Of a DNA stretch of 64,000 nt, positions 1-8,363 are shown piece by piece. Source of the DNA: Dechloromonas sp. ZY10 (GTDB lineage Bacteria > Pseudomonadota > Gammaproteobacteria > Burkholderiales > Rhodocyclaceae). The notes below the pieces were generated by a model that made no database searches, was not told the DNA's origin, and saw nothing but the letters and a program-made list of their open reading frames with translations. Made by a program: the position numbers and the translations under genes. The stretch spans positions 1,721,501-1,785,500 of the forward strand of contig NZ_CP144212.1 in the NCBI RefSeq assembly GCF_041378895.1, in the 5' to 3' direction. Positions within the stretch are counted from its first letter, which is position 1. Every line of letters begins with the position of its first letter.

Positions 1-499
1 TATCGAGATCGGACAAAACACTCTTCTGGCTGCCCGTGTTGCTGATTACCGTCCGGTTGCCCGGCAGCCGTTCGATAGCGTGGTTGCCAGTATCGAAACC
101 CTGCTCAAGCGCCAAGAGGCGCAGGCGCTTGCCCGTCAGGAAGGCGAGGCGCTGCTCACCAAGCTTCGCCAGGGCGAAGACAAGCTTGCCTGGGGGGCAC
201 CGAAACTGGTGTCGCGCATGGATGCCCGTCTACTCCCGCCGCAGGCTGCGAGCGCCGTGCAGCGAATGGATACCGGCAAACTACCGGCGTACACCGGGGT
301 CGAGTTGCCGGGGAACGCCTATGCGCTGATTCGCCTGAATCGTGTCGAAGCTGGTCAGAAGCTCGATGATGCCCAGCAGAAGGCGATGCTTGGCCAGTTG
401 GGGCGGATTGCGATGCAGGAAGACGTGCAGGCCTATCTGGCTGCTCTGCGCGCCCGCTACAAGGTTGAAATCAATCAGGCCTTGCTCGAAGCCAAGTAA
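1..499 (+). CDS. ppiD: Peptidyl-prolyl cis-trans isomerase PpiD, C-terminal part (5' end outside window)
   Basis: An open frame enters from the left edge (first full codon at base 2) and ends at the TAA before 500, giving about 165 residues. The fragment starts in a stretch typical of the region right after the parvulin domain of PpiD (GQNTLLAARVADYRPVARQP) and continues as an alpha-helical, Ala/Gln/Leu-rich tail. PpiD is a membrane-anchored periplasmic chaperone that helps outer-membrane proteins leave the Sec translocon. The N-terminal anchor and parvulin domain would lie upstream. A strong terminator follows at once. A SurA-type chaperone is the main alternative; the adjacent fabI favours ppiD. 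Confidence 0.75.
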   Translation, partial: IEIGQNTLLAARVADYRPVARQPFDSVVASIETLLKRQEAQALARQEGEALLTKLRQGEDKLAWGAPKLVSRMDARLLPPQAASAVQRMDTGKLPAYTGVELPGNAYALIRLNRVEAGQKLDDAQQKAMLGQLGRIAMQEDVQAYLAALRARYKVEINQALLEAK

Positions 500-520
500 T
501 TCCGGCGGTCAGGCGCTGAA

Positions 521-554
521 AACAAAAACGGACCTGCGGGTCCGTTTTTGTTTG
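521..554 (+). terminator. Rho-independent terminator after ppiD
   Basis: A perfect 14-bp stem (521-534 with 539-552) with a 4-base TGCG loop. The right arm carries a T-run (545-549) and the left arm an A-run, so it can act in both directions. It lies 21 bases past the ppiD stop. Confidence 0.85.
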
Positions 555-631
555 TCCTTGGCCACCTGGCTGCCGCCATGGATGGCCGCTTGCAGCTTCG
601 CAGGTGAGGGGGTGGTTGAAGATGTTGATAT

Positions 632-663
632 AAAAAAGCCGACGGCACGGCGTCGGCTTTTTT
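632..663 (-). terminator. Bidirectional terminator between ppiD and fabI
   Basis: Hairpin with arms 632-644 and 651-663 (GCCGACG paired with CGTCGGC) flanked by A6 and T6 runs. It sits downstream of fabI on the minus strand and so should end fabI transcription; it can also back up the ppiD terminator. Confidence 0.8.
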
Positions 664-668
664 GATTT

Positions 669-708
669 TTCCGGCGTCGACCGTGTGTGACCACGGTCGA
701 CGCCGGAA
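669..708. repeat. Inverted repeat built from two GTCGACCGTG half-sites
   Basis: Arms 669-685 and 692-708 are perfect 17-bp complements around a 6-base loop. Each arm contains one half of the dispersed CACGGTCGAC / GTCGACCGTG motif, here placed back to back rather than fused. It lies between the convergent ppiD and fabI genes, 13 bases beyond the fabI stop. Confidence 0.8.
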
Positions 709-721
709 GTGGTCGTGCGGG

Positions 722-1519
722 TCAGGCTGGTAGCGGCTCCGGGTTGCCGAGGGCGACGGTGTTCATGCCGCCGTCGACGTACATGATTTCGCCGGTGATG
801 CCGGATGCCAGGTCGGAGAGCATGAAGGCGGCGGCGTTGCCGACTTCCTCGATGGTCACGTTGCGGCGCAGCGGGGCGTGGTGCGAGTTGTACGACAGCA
901 GCTTGCCAAAGTTGCCGATCCCGGATGCGGCCAGGGTCTTGATCGGGCCGGCGGAAATCGCATTGGCGCGAATTCCTTCGGGGCCGAGGCAGAAGGCCAG
1001 GTAACGGGTGGCGGCTTCAAGGCTGGCCTTGGCCAGACCCATGGTGTTGTAGTTCGGCATGGTCCGCTCGGCGCCCAGGTAGGACAGCGCCAGCAGGGCC
1101 GACTTGCGGCCTTGCATCAGCGGGCGGGCCGCCTTGGCCAGAGCCGGGTAGCTGTACGACGAAATATCGTGGGCAATACGGAAGGACTCACGCGAGATAC
1201 CTTCAAGGAAATCGCCCTCGATGGCTTCAGTCGGCGCGTAGGCAATCGAATGCACCAGGCCGTCGAGACCGTCCCAGTGCTTGCCGAGGTCGGCAAAAAG
1301 CTGGTTGATCTGTTCGTCGTTGCTCACGTCGAGCGGGAAGATCAGTTCGCTGTCGAACTCGTTGGCAAACTTCTTGATGCGATCTTCAAAGCGCTCGTTC
1401 TGGTAGCTGAAGGCCAGTTGCGCACCTTCGCGGTGGCAGGCTTTGGCAATGCCGTAGGCGATGGAATGCTTGGACAGCAGACCGGTAATCAGAATTTTCT
1501 TGTCGGCGAGAAAGCCCAT
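722..1519 (-). CDS. fabI: Enoyl-[acyl-carrier-protein] reductase (NADH) FabI
   Basis: A 265-residue protein that reduces trans-2-enoyl-ACP in the last step of each fatty acid elongation cycle. It shows the FabI form of the short-chain dehydrogenase fold: an N-terminal nucleotide-binding segment ([17 protein letters not shown]), a central SYLGAER segment, and the active-site pattern with Tyr and Lys in [13 protein letters not shown] near residues 155-165. [12 protein letters not shown] near residue 190 is the usual FabI substrate-loop region. A GGGAG ribosome site precedes the ATG. The length matches the family. It is probably monocistronic, with a terminator on its 3' side. Confidence 0.95.
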   Translation of the reverse strand: MGFLADKKILITGLLSKHSIAYGIAKACHREGAQLAFSYQNERFEDRIKKFANEFDSELIFPLDVSNDEQINQLFADLGKHWDGLDGLVHSIAYAPTEAIEGDFLEGISRESFRIAHDISSYSYPALAKAARPLMQGRKSALLALSYLGAERTMPNYNTMGLAKASLEAATRYLAFCLGPEGIRANAISAGPIKTLAASGIGNFGKLLSYNSHHAPLRRNVTIEEVGNAAAFMLSDLASGITGEIMYVDGGMNTVALGNPEPLPA

Positions 1520-1562
1520 TTGTATGTACTCCCTTGGGGGTCAAGCCCGCGATTATACGCGA

Positions 1563-3206
1563 TCACATGTTGGGATAGGTGGGTCCTTCGCCGCCTTGCG
1601 GGACTACCCAGTTGATGTTTTGCGTCGGATCCTTGATGTCGCAGGTCTTGCAGTGCACGCAGTTCTGCGCATTGATCTGCAAACGCGGCTGACCTTCGTC
1701 CTGGCCGAGGATTTCATAAACGCCGGCCGGGCAGAAGCGCTGCTCGGGCGCGTCGTATTGCGCCAGGTTGACGCTCACCGGCACCGCCGTATCCTTGAGT
1801 TGCAGGTGGCAGGGCTGGTCTTCCTCGTGGTTGGTCGAGGACAGGAAGACCGACGACAGGCGATCAAAAGTGAGCACGCCATCGGGTTTCGGATAGTCGA
1901 TTTTGGGGCACTCGCCGGCCGGCTTGAGCTTGGCGTGGTCGGGCGTGGTGTTGTGCAGGGTCCACGGCGCCTTGCCGCCAAAAATGATCTGGTCGATGCC
2001 GAACATCAGTGAGCCGAGCTTCAGGCCCTTGTTCATCCACGGTTTGAAATTGCGCGCCTGGTGGAGTTCGTCGTAGAGCCAGCTGTTCCTGAAGGCTTCC
2101 GGGTAGGCGGTGAGTTCGTCGCGCTGGCGCTCGGCTGCAAGCGCCGCGAAGCAGGCTTCGGCAGCCAGCGCACCGGTCTTGATCGCGCAATGCGACCCCT
2201 TGATCCGGGCCGCGTTGAGGAAGCCGGCATCGTCGCCGATCAGCGCGCCGCCGGGGAAGGTGAGTTGGGGGAGCGATTGCAGGCCGCCAGCCGTTAGTGC
2301 GCGGGCGCCGTAGGAAATGCGCTTGCCGCCTTCGAGGAACTTGCGGATTTCCGGGTGCGTCTTGTAACGCTGGAATTCCTCGTAGGGCGACAGGTGCGGG
2401 TTGCTGTAGCCGAGGCCGACGACGAAGCCGACGGCGACCTGGTTGTTCTCCAGGTGGTAGAGGAAGCCGCCGCCGTAGGTGTCCGGCTGCATCGGCCAGC
2501 CACCGCTATGAACGACCAAGCCAAGCTGGTGCTTGTCGGGCTGGATTTCCCAGAGTTCCTTGATCCCGATGCCGTAGGTTTGCGGGTCGGCATCGCGATT
2601 GAGGTCGAATTTTTCGATCAACTGCTTGCCGAGGTGGCCGCGGCAACCTTCGGCAAAGAAAGTGTACTTGCCGTGCAACTCCATGCCTGGCTGGAAATTG
2701 GGGCCTTCGGAACCATCGCGCAGGCGACCCATGTCGCCGGTGGCCACGCCCTTGACCGCGCCGTTTTCGTCGAACAGGACTTCGGCGCCGGCAAAGCCCG
2801 GGTAGATCTCGACGCCCAGCGCTTCGGCCTGTTCGCCCAGCCAGCGGCAGACGTTGCCGAGCGAGATGACGTAATTGCCTTCGTTGTGGAAGCAGCCGGG
2901 GAGCAGGGCGTTTGGCACCTTGGTCGCGCCAGTTTCCGAGAGGATGTAGAAACGGTCTTCCGAAACCGGGGCGTTGAGCGGCGCGCCGTCGGCCTGCCAG
3001 TTGGGCAGGAGTTCGCTCAGGGCGCGCGGGTCCATCACCGCGCCGGAAAGGATGTGGGCACCGATTTCGGCACCTTTTTCGATCAGGCAGACGCCCAGTT
3101 CGCTGCCTTTTTCGTTGGCCAGTTGCTTGAGCCTGATCGCTGCTGCCAGCCCGGCCGGGCCACCACCAACGATCACGACGTCGAATTCCATGGCTTCGCG
3201 TTCCAT
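1563..3206 (-). CDS. Electron transfer flavoprotein-ubiquinone oxidoreductase (ETF-QO)
   Basis: A 547-residue inner-membrane-associated flavo-iron-sulfur protein that passes electrons from reduced ETF (fatty and amino acid oxidation) to ubiquinone. The N-terminus has an FAD dinucleotide-binding motif (VVIVGGGPAGLAAAIRL, about residues 9-25). The centre contains the family segment GIGIKELWEI and the second FAD region GGALIGDDAGFLNAARIKG. The C-terminus carries the 4Fe-4S cysteines (CPAGVYEI, then CVHCKTCDIKDP). An AGGAG site stands 9 bases before the chosen ATG; a second ATG five codons later is possible. No ETF genes are adjacent. The family is also known as FixC-like/ETFDH. Confidence 0.93.
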   Translation of the reverse strand: MEREAMEFDVVIVGGGPAGLAAAIRLKQLANEKGSELGVCLIEKGAEIGAHILSGAVMDPRALSELLPNWQADGAPLNAPVSEDRFYILSETGATKVPNALLPGCFHNEGNYVISLGNVCRWLGEQAEALGVEIYPGFAGAEVLFDENGAVKGVATGDMGRLRDGSEGPNFQPGMELHGKYTFFAEGCRGHLGKQLIEKFDLNRDADPQTYGIGIKELWEIQPDKHQLGLVVHSGGWPMQPDTYGGGFLYHLENNQVAVGFVVGLGYSNPHLSPYEEFQRYKTHPEIRKFLEGGKRISYGARALTAGGLQSLPQLTFPGGALIGDDAGFLNAARIKGSHCAIKTGALAAEACFAALAAERQRDELTAYPEAFRNSWLYDELHQARNFKPWMNKGLKLGSLMFGIDQIIFGGKAPWTLHNTTPDHAKLKPAGECPKIDYPKPDGVLTFDRLSSVFLSSTNHEEDQPCHLQLKDTAVPVSVNLAQYDAPEQRFCPAGVYEILGQDEGQPRLQINAQNCVHCKTCDIKDPTQNINWVVPQGGEGPTYPNM

Positions 3207-3330
3207 TTTGCTGTCTCCTGTTGTGTTTTTCCCGGATGCATCCAGGTTGGGAATATTTCGTTTTATTGTCGCACAGATTTCAATACGGTACAGTATGGAA
3301 GGCGACCCTAAACACGGAAAAATAGCAAAT

Positions 3331-3750
3331 ATGGAACATCGGAGAAAGCTGGTTCATGTCACGTCCATCCCGATTCGCTGGGGCGACATGGATGCCTACG
3401 GCCACGTCAACAACACCGTCTACTTCCGCTTCATGGAGCAGGCGCGGGTCGAATGGATTGAGGCGATGCAGGTTCTGGTCCGCCCCGGCGGCGACGGGCC
3501 GGTGATCATCAATGCCAGCTGTACCTTCCTCAAGCCGATGACCTATCCGGGGACGGTCGAGGTGCGGACTTATGTCGGCCATGCCGGCCGCTCCAGCGTG
3601 CCGACCCATGTCGAGATGCTGATCGACGGCGAGCTGTACGCCGAAGGCGCGGCTAAGGTGGTGTGGATGAACACCCAGAGCGGCAAGTCGGTGCCGATTC
3701 CCGAGCATGTGCGGGCCAGTTTCGAAGAGGATACCGCTGCCCCGACCTGA
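3331..3750 (+). CDS. Acyl-CoA thioesterase, hotdog fold (4-hydroxybenzoyl-CoA thioesterase/YbgC-like)
   Basis: A 139-residue protein with the hotdog thioesterase signature IRWGDMDAYGHVNNTVYFRFMEQAR near residues 15-40, written here as IRWGDMDAYGHVNNTVYF, where the Asp is the expected catalytic residue. It should hydrolyse acyl-CoA thioesters in the cytoplasm; the chain specificity cannot be read from sequence. The start at 3331 gives the usual family length; an in-frame ATG at 3295 would add 12 residues. It is divergent from the ETF-QO gene, so it may serve in acyl-CoA turnover, but that link is inference. Confidence 0.85.
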   Translation: MEHRRKLVHVTSIPIRWGDMDAYGHVNNTVYFRFMEQARVEWIEAMQVLVRPGGDGPVIINASCTFLKPMTYPGTVEVRTYVGHAGRSSVPTHVEMLIDGELYAEGAAKVVWMNTQSGKSVPIPEHVRASFEEDTAAPT

Positions 3751-3803
3751 GCCGGGCAGGGTATCCTTGGTATCTTTCAGCCTTGCGCACAGCGCACCGC
3801 CGC

Positions 3804-5156
3804 ATGGATCACCGTCAGATTTGGCAACAACTGCTTTCCGCCGAGCGCCTCGGCGCCGGCAAGGCGCCGCGTAGCCGCGAACGCACCGCGTTTCAGCAGG
3901 ATTACGACCGCATCGTATTTACTTCGGCCTTCCGCCGACTGAAGGACAAGACCCAGGTCTTTCCCTTGTCGAAGAGCGATTACGTCCGTACGCGCCTGAC
4001 CCACAGCCTGGAAGCCAGTTGCGTCGGGCGCTCGCTCGGTGCGGTAGTTGGGCGCGAGATCATCGCACGGCACCAGTTGCCGGAGGTCGAGTCGGGCGAT
4101 TTCGGAGCGATCGTCGCTGCCGCCTGCTTGGCCCACGACATCGGCAATCCACCTTTCGGCCATGCCGGCGAGGATGCGATCCGCGAATGGTTCCGCACTT
4201 CCGGCCTGCTCGATCGGCATCCGCTGACCCCGGCGCAGCGGGCCGACTTCGAGCGTTACGAAGGCAACGCCCAGGGCTTCCGCATCGTCAGCCGGCTGCA
4301 AAGCCCGGCCAACCCCGGTGGTCTGCAACTGACCAGCGCGGTGCTGGCGACGTTTACCAAATATCCCCGGCCTTCCGCGGTCGACCGTGAATTACCGGGG
4401 AAAAGCGGCAAGAAATTCGGCTTTTTCCAGCAGGATGCCGCGCATTTTGCCCGCGTCGCCGAGGCCACCGGGCTGATCGAACGGATTCCAGGCACCGCCT
4501 GGCGGCGCCACCCGCTGGCCTTTCTGGTCGAAGTCGCCGACGACACCTGTTACCTGATTGTCGACATGGAAGATGCCGCCCGGCTCGGCTTTCTTTCTTA
4601 CAAGGATGCCGAGTGTCTGCTCGGCGACCTGGCCGGCACCTCGGTCAGCGGTGGCCGGCTGGAGCGCTTGCACGACCCCAAGGAGCGGCTCGAATACCTG
4701 CGCGCCAAGGCGATCGGGCGGCTGCTCGAAAGTGCGGCGGCGGTTTTCCTGGAAAACGAGGATGCGATCCTCGCCGGCGAGTTCGACAACGAATTGCTGG
4801 CGCAGTCGCCGGTAGCGATTCCTTTGCAGGCGGTGCTGCAGGTGGCCAAGGAGACCATCTACACCGCCCGCCCGGCGCTGGAAATCGAAACCGCCGGTTT
4901 TGAGGTCCTCGGCGCCTTGCTCGAATTATTTACCCAGGCGGTGGAAGCTCGTGCCGGCGTGCCCGGCCTGCGTTTTACCACCCGCGAACGGATGCTGCTG
5001 CAACTCCTGCCAGCGCAATTCCTCGGCCATGGCGGCGAGCCGGACCCCGACCCGTATATCCGCCTGCTGCAGGTCGCCGATTTTGTCGCCGGAATGACCG
5101 ATTCCTACGCGGTGGATATGTACCGCAAGCTCAAGGGTTTCGACCTGCCAACCTGA
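3804..5156 (+). CDS. dgt: Deoxyguanosinetriphosphate triphosphohydrolase-like protein
   Basis: A 450-residue HD-domain nucleotidase that splits dGTP (or other dNTPs) into the nucleoside and tripolyphosphate, affecting dNTP pools. The HD residues are seen in RTRLTHSLEAS (near 70) and in AHDIGNPPFGHAGE (near 110), and the FGFFQQDA segment lies in the middle. The start at 3804 (MDHRQIWQ) gives the usual length for the bacterial Dgt subfamily. A diverged copy of the dispersed palindrome lies inside the gene at 4378-4387, encoding AVDREL, without clearly lengthening the protein. lexA follows 84 bases later on the same strand. Confidence 0.9.
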   Translation: MDHRQIWQQLLSAERLGAGKAPRSRERTAFQQDYDRIVFTSAFRRLKDKTQVFPLSKSDYVRTRLTHSLEASCVGRSLGAVVGREIIARHQLPEVESGDFGAIVAAACLAHDIGNPPFGHAGEDAIREWFRTSGLLDRHPLTPAQRADFERYEGNAQGFRIVSRLQSPANPGGLQLTSAVLATFTKYPRPSAVDRELPGKSGKKFGFFQQDAAHFARVAEATGLIERIPGTAWRRHPLAFLVEVADDTCYLIVDMEDAARLGFLSYKDAECLLGDLAGTSVSGGRLERLHDPKERLEYLRAKAIGRLLESAAAVFLENEDAILAGEFDNELLAQSPVAIPLQAVLQVAKETIYTARPALEIETAGFEVLGALLELFTQAVEARAGVPGLRFTTRERMLLQLLPAQFLGHGGEPDPDPYIRLLQVADFVAGMTDSYAVDMYRKLKGFDLPT

Positions 5157-5199
5157 AAACGCATGATTTCGCCTCGCCGGCCTTGCCAAAAACCGGTGG

Positions 5200-5215
5200 C
5201 TGTATAAAAATACAG
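5200..5215. promoter_or_regulatory. LexA operator (SOS box) of lexA
   Basis: The 16-mer CTGTATAAAAATACAG fits CTGT-N8-ACAG exactly and lies 25 bases before the lexA start codon. It also contains TATAAA that could overlap the -10 element. LexA should bind here and repress its own gene. Confidence 0.93.
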
Positions 5216-5240
5216 TTATTGGTTCCGCCGGAGCATGGCC

Positions 5241-5843
5241 ATGAAACTCACCCCCCGTCAGCAGGAAATCCTCGATTTCATCAAGAATACCGTCGAAGTG
5301 CTGGGCGCACCGCCGACCCGGGCGGAAATCGCCACCGCCTTCGGCTTTGCCTCGCCCAACGCGGCCGAGGATCACCTCAAGGCCCTGGCCAAAAAGGGCG
5401 CGATCAACCTCGAACCCGGTTCGGCACGTGGCATTCGCCTGGTCGAACAGCTTGGTCTGCCGCTGATCGGCAGCGTCGCCGCAGGTTCGCCGATCCTCGC
5501 GGTCGAGAACGTGCAGGGGCGCTATGCGCTGGACGCCGGCCTGTTCACTCCGCGCGCCGATTTCCTGCTCAAGGTGCGTGGCCTGTCGATGATCGACGCC
5601 GGCATTTTCGACGGCGACCTGCTGGCCGTGCACAAAACCAACCAGGCCCGTGAAGGCCAGGTGGTGGTTGCCCGCATCGACGACGACGTCACCGTCAAGC
5701 GCTTCGAGCGTAAAGGCCAGCAAATCCGTCTGATCGCCGAAAACCCCGATTTCGAGCCGATCGTGATCAATCCGGGCGAAGTCGAATTCGCCATTGAGGG
5801 GATTGCCGTGGGCTTGATCCGGGGCACTGCCGGACAACTGTAA
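5241..5843 (+). CDS. lexA: LexA, SOS-response repressor and autoprotease
   Basis: A 200-residue transcriptional repressor that self-cleaves when RecA is activated by DNA damage. Residues 1-65 form the winged-helix DNA-binding domain ([14 protein letters not shown]...[13 protein letters not shown]). The cleavage bond is Ala81-Gly82 in SVAAGSP, and the catalytic dyad is Ser116 ([10 protein letters not shown]) and Lys153 (VTVKRF), each three residues lower than in E. coli. I chose the second ATG because the GGAG at 5230-5233 lies 7 bases before it but only 1 base before the ATG at 5235. It heads the imuA-imuB-dnaE2 cassette and has its own SOS box. Confidence 0.97.
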   Translation: MKLTPRQQEILDFIKNTVEVLGAPPTRAEIATAFGFASPNAAEDHLKALAKKGAINLEPGSARGIRLVEQLGLPLIGSVAAGSPILAVENVQGRYALDAGLFTPRADFLLKVRGLSMIDAGIFDGDLLAVHKTNQAREGQVVVARIDDDVTVKRFERKGQQIRLIAENPDFEPIVINPGEVEFAIEGIAVGLIRGTAGQL

Positions 5844-6160
5844 GCGGGCCGGGCAGGCTTGGTGCGCTAGGGAAATGGCGGTTTTCCACGGTCGACCGTG
5901 GAAAGTCGGCAAAACCCCTCTGTCTTGGCGCATGTTCGGCCGGATCAGTTCTCCGGCCGAGTCAGTGAGTGCCCGATGGCTGGAACGAAGGCGACACCAA
6001 GCCTGCTTAAAGGCCGCTACCGGTGATTGCCGTTCCATCCGGCTTCGGGTTTCTTCGCACATCGGCCAAGGGGGTTTTTATACCCATCGGCTGCACCGAA
6101 TGGTTGCTGGTGACGTTGTCCATTTCCTTTTATTTGACTTGAATTTGCGGTTTTTCGGTC
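5844..6160. other. Intergenic region between lexA and imuA
   Basis: 317 bases without a supported gene. It holds one perfect copy of the dispersed palindrome (5883-5904) 39 bases past the lexA stop. I looked for a CTG-N10-CAG LexA box before imuA and found none. A GTTTTTATACCC stretch near 6074 could hold a -10 element, but no convincing -35 accompanies it. Confidence 0.6.
5883..5904. repeat. Dispersed palindrome, perfect 22-bp copy
   Basis: TTTCCACGGTCGACCGTGG plus AAA is perfectly self-complementary over 22 bases, centred between 5893 and 5894. It contains the 12-mer ACGGTCGACCGT at 5888-5899. The position just after the lexA stop matches the other intergenic copies. Confidence 0.95.
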
Positions 6161-6898
6161 ATGTCTGGCGCACTTTCCCTGTCCGAGGTACTGGCCCGTG
6201 GTGACGTCTGGCGCGGTGATGCGCTGGCGGCGCCGCCACAGCAGGCAATCGCCACCGGGCATGCGGCGCTTGACGCCGAGTTGCCGGGTGGCGGCTGGCC
6301 ATGCGGCGGGCTGACCGAATTGCTCGGCGGAACGGGAGGGATCGGCGAATTGAGCCTGTTTTTGCCGGCCTTGGCGCGACTCGCCGCACAGGGTGGGCGG
6401 ATTGCCCTGGTCGCGCCGCCCTGGCAGCCGCATGCGCCGGCCTGGGCCGCCGCCGGGATCGCCCCTGAGCATTTGTTGTTGGTGCAACCCGGAGCAGAGC
6501 CGGGGCAGGGGGCCTGGTGTCTGGAGCAATTACTCGGCAGCGGTGGTTTTGCCGCAGTGCTCGGCTGGGCCGAAACCCCTGCGCGGCGGTTGCAAGCACC
6601 GCAGATCCGGCGTTTGCAGGTCGCCACTGAAGGGCGGCCGGTGCTGGCCGTGCTCTGGCGTTCAAGTGCAGAGGCCGCGCAAGCTTCGGCGGCTCCGCTG
6701 CGCCTGCAGCTGGAAACATCGCCGCCGCCGGGCGCTGGCCGTCGGCTGCAGGTACGCATTCTCAAGCGACGTGGTGCCGCCGCCTCGCCGGTGCTGACGC
6801 TTAACCTCGCACAACCGGGAAAGGTGGACCATGCTGTGGCTGGCCCTCGAATTTCCACGCCTGCCCCTGCAAGCGCTGGCCTCGCCCTCGTCGCCTAG
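6161..6898 (+). CDS. imuA: ImuA, RecA-like accessory protein of the SOS mutasome
   Basis: A 245-residue protein of the ImuA (SulA-like/RecA-fold) family, partner of ImuB and DnaE2 in damage-induced mutagenesis. It has the characteristic opening LPGGGWPCGGLTELLGG (about residues 42-60), then a RecA-like core (GRIALVAPPWQPHAPAW, HLLLVQPG). It shows no good Walker A lysine motif, as is usual in ImuA. Its 3' end overlaps the imuB start by 68 bases in another frame, which points to translational coupling or a real gene end earlier than the stop. No clear Shine-Dalgarno site precedes the ATG. Confidence 0.85.
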   Translation: MSGALSLSEVLARGDVWRGDALAAPPQQAIATGHAALDAELPGGGWPCGGLTELLGGTGGIGELSLFLPALARLAAQGGRIALVAPPWQPHAPAWAAAGIAPEHLLLVQPGAEPGQGAWCLEQLLGSGGFAAVLGWAETPARRLQAPQIRRLQVATEGRPVLAVLWRSSAEAAQASAAPLRLQLETSPPPGAGRRLQVRILKRRGAAASPVLTLNLAQPGKVDHAVAGPRISTPAPASAGLALVA

Positions 6899-8354
6899 CG
6901 CGGTGGTCGAGCGCGGCCGGGTGCGGGTGGCGGATGCGCAGGCCGCTGCAGCCGGTGTCCAGCCGGGGCTGCGACTGGCGACGGCACTCGCGCTGGCCCC
7001 CGGCCTGCAGGCACTGGCTGCCGATTCCGGCCGCGAAGCCGCCGCCTTGTTGCAACTGGCCTGCTGGGCCGGGCGCTTCTCGCCGACTGTCAGTCTGGTG
7101 CCCCCGCAAACCGTGTTGCTCGAAATTGCTGGCTGCCTGCGGTTGTTTGGCGGGCAGGCGGCATTGTTGCAGGCTGCTTTGGCCGAATTGCAGGCGCAAG
7201 GGTGGACGGTCGCAGCTGGAGTGGCGCCGACGCCGCTGGCGGCCCGCTGGCTGGCGGCGGCCGCATTTGCAGCAAACCCAGAGGCAGCGGCCGGGCCGCC
7301 GCCGCTGCGCAACACGAATACGGCCGAGCTGGTTTCCGAGCTGGCCGGCCTGCCGCTGACCTTGATTGCCAGGGTCAGCCACTGGCCGGCAGCAGCCAGT
7401 GCGCGTCTGGCTGCCTGCGGCTGCCGGCAACTCGGCGATCTGCTGGCCTTGCCCACGGCCGAGTTGCGTCTGCGCATCGGCGAGGCGCCGGTAACGGACC
7501 TGCTGCGCGCGCAAGGCAGCCTGCCCGACCCACAAACCCCGTTTGTTTTCCCTGAGGTTTTTTCCCAACGGCTGGAGTTGCCGGGGCGGGTTGAGGTGGC
7601 AGAAGGGCTGCTGTTTGGTGCCCAGCGCCTGCTGGCGGCGCTGGCCGGCTGGTTGCAGGCACGCCAGCTGCTGCTGCGGACAGCAGTCCTGTCGCTGGAA
7701 CATGAACATCGCAGCGAGGCCTGCTCGCGCATTCCCTTGCAGTTCGGCGAGCCCGGCTGCGATCCGGAGCGCTGGCTGCGTCTGCTGCGCGAACATCTGG
7801 CGCGGCGGCCTTTGCCGGGATCGGTGTTGGCGCTACGGCTGGAGGCCGAACAGGTCGTTGCCGCAGGCGGCGAGACAGCTGCATTGTGGGGTGACAAAAG
7901 CGGTGGCGAGGGTGCCAGCGCCTGTATCGAGCGTTTGCGCGCCCGTCTCGGTACGGCCGCAGTGCACAGCCTGACGCTGACGGCGGATTACCGCCCCGAA
8001 TGTGCCACCGCCCCTTGCGAGCCTCTGCTGCCGGCAACCGCCGGTAGGGAGGCGAGCGAGGCGGCGAGCATGGCGAGGGCTTCAGCTTCCGGGCCGGGGT
8101 TGGGACCAATGACCCGCCCCTTGTGCCTGTTTGCACCGCCGCAAGCGCTGGCCGAGCGCCATGGGGTGCCGCACTGGCGTGGTCCGTTGCGCCTGCAGGG
8201 GCGCGGCGAGCGGATTGAAAGCGGCTGGTGGGACAGCGGCGAAGGTGCGGGCGACGTGCGCCGCGATTACTTCGTCGCCTGTAATCCGGCCGGGCAGTGG
8301 CTGTGGATTTTTCGCGCCGCCGACGGCTGGTTCCTGCACGGCCTGTTTGCCTGA
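6831..8354 (+). CDS. imuB: ImuB, inactive Y-family polymerase-like protein of the SOS mutasome
   Basis: A 507-residue DinB/UmuC-like protein. In active Y-family polymerases the first motif reads DMDAFF; here the same place is LWLALEFPRLPLQAL, without the catalytic acidic residues. That is the hallmark of ImuB, which acts as a hub linking ImuA, DnaE2 and the beta clamp rather than as a polymerase. The palm and thumb-like parts follow (ADAQAAAAGVQPG near 35-47; helix-hairpin-helix-like ARLAACGCRQLGDLLALP near 190-207). A GGAAAGGTGG ribosome site lies just before the ATG. dnaE2 starts 10 bases after its stop. Confidence 0.9.
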   Translation: MLWLALEFPRLPLQALASPSSPSAVVERGRVRVADAQAAAAGVQPGLRLATALALAPGLQALAADSGREAAALLQLACWAGRFSPTVSLVPPQTVLLEIAGCLRLFGGQAALLQAALAELQAQGWTVAAGVAPTPLAARWLAAAAFAANPEAAAGPPPLRNTNTAELVSELAGLPLTLIARVSHWPAAASARLAACGCRQLGDLLALPTAELRLRIGEAPVTDLLRAQGSLPDPQTPFVFPEVFSQRLELPGRVEVAEGLLFGAQRLLAALAGWLQARQLLLRTAVLSLEHEHRSEACSRIPLQFGEPGCDPERWLRLLREHLARRPLPGSVLALRLEAEQVVAAGGETAALWGDKSGGEGASACIERLRARLGTAAVHSLTLTADYRPECATAPCEPLLPATAGREASEAASMARASASGPGLGPMTRPLCLFAPPQALAERHGVPHWRGPLRLQGRGERIESGWWDSGEGAGDVRRDYFVACNPAGQWLWIFRAADGWFLHGLFA

Positions 8355-8363
8355 GGCCGCCGG

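Noticed and set aside
2355..3311. A 318-codon open frame opposite the ETF-QO gene
   Set aside because: The opposite strand encodes a full-length ETF-QO with all motifs; the shadow frame has none.
5844..6160. A LexA box before imuA
   Set aside because: No CTG-N10-CAG with fitting ends was found after reading the whole gap.
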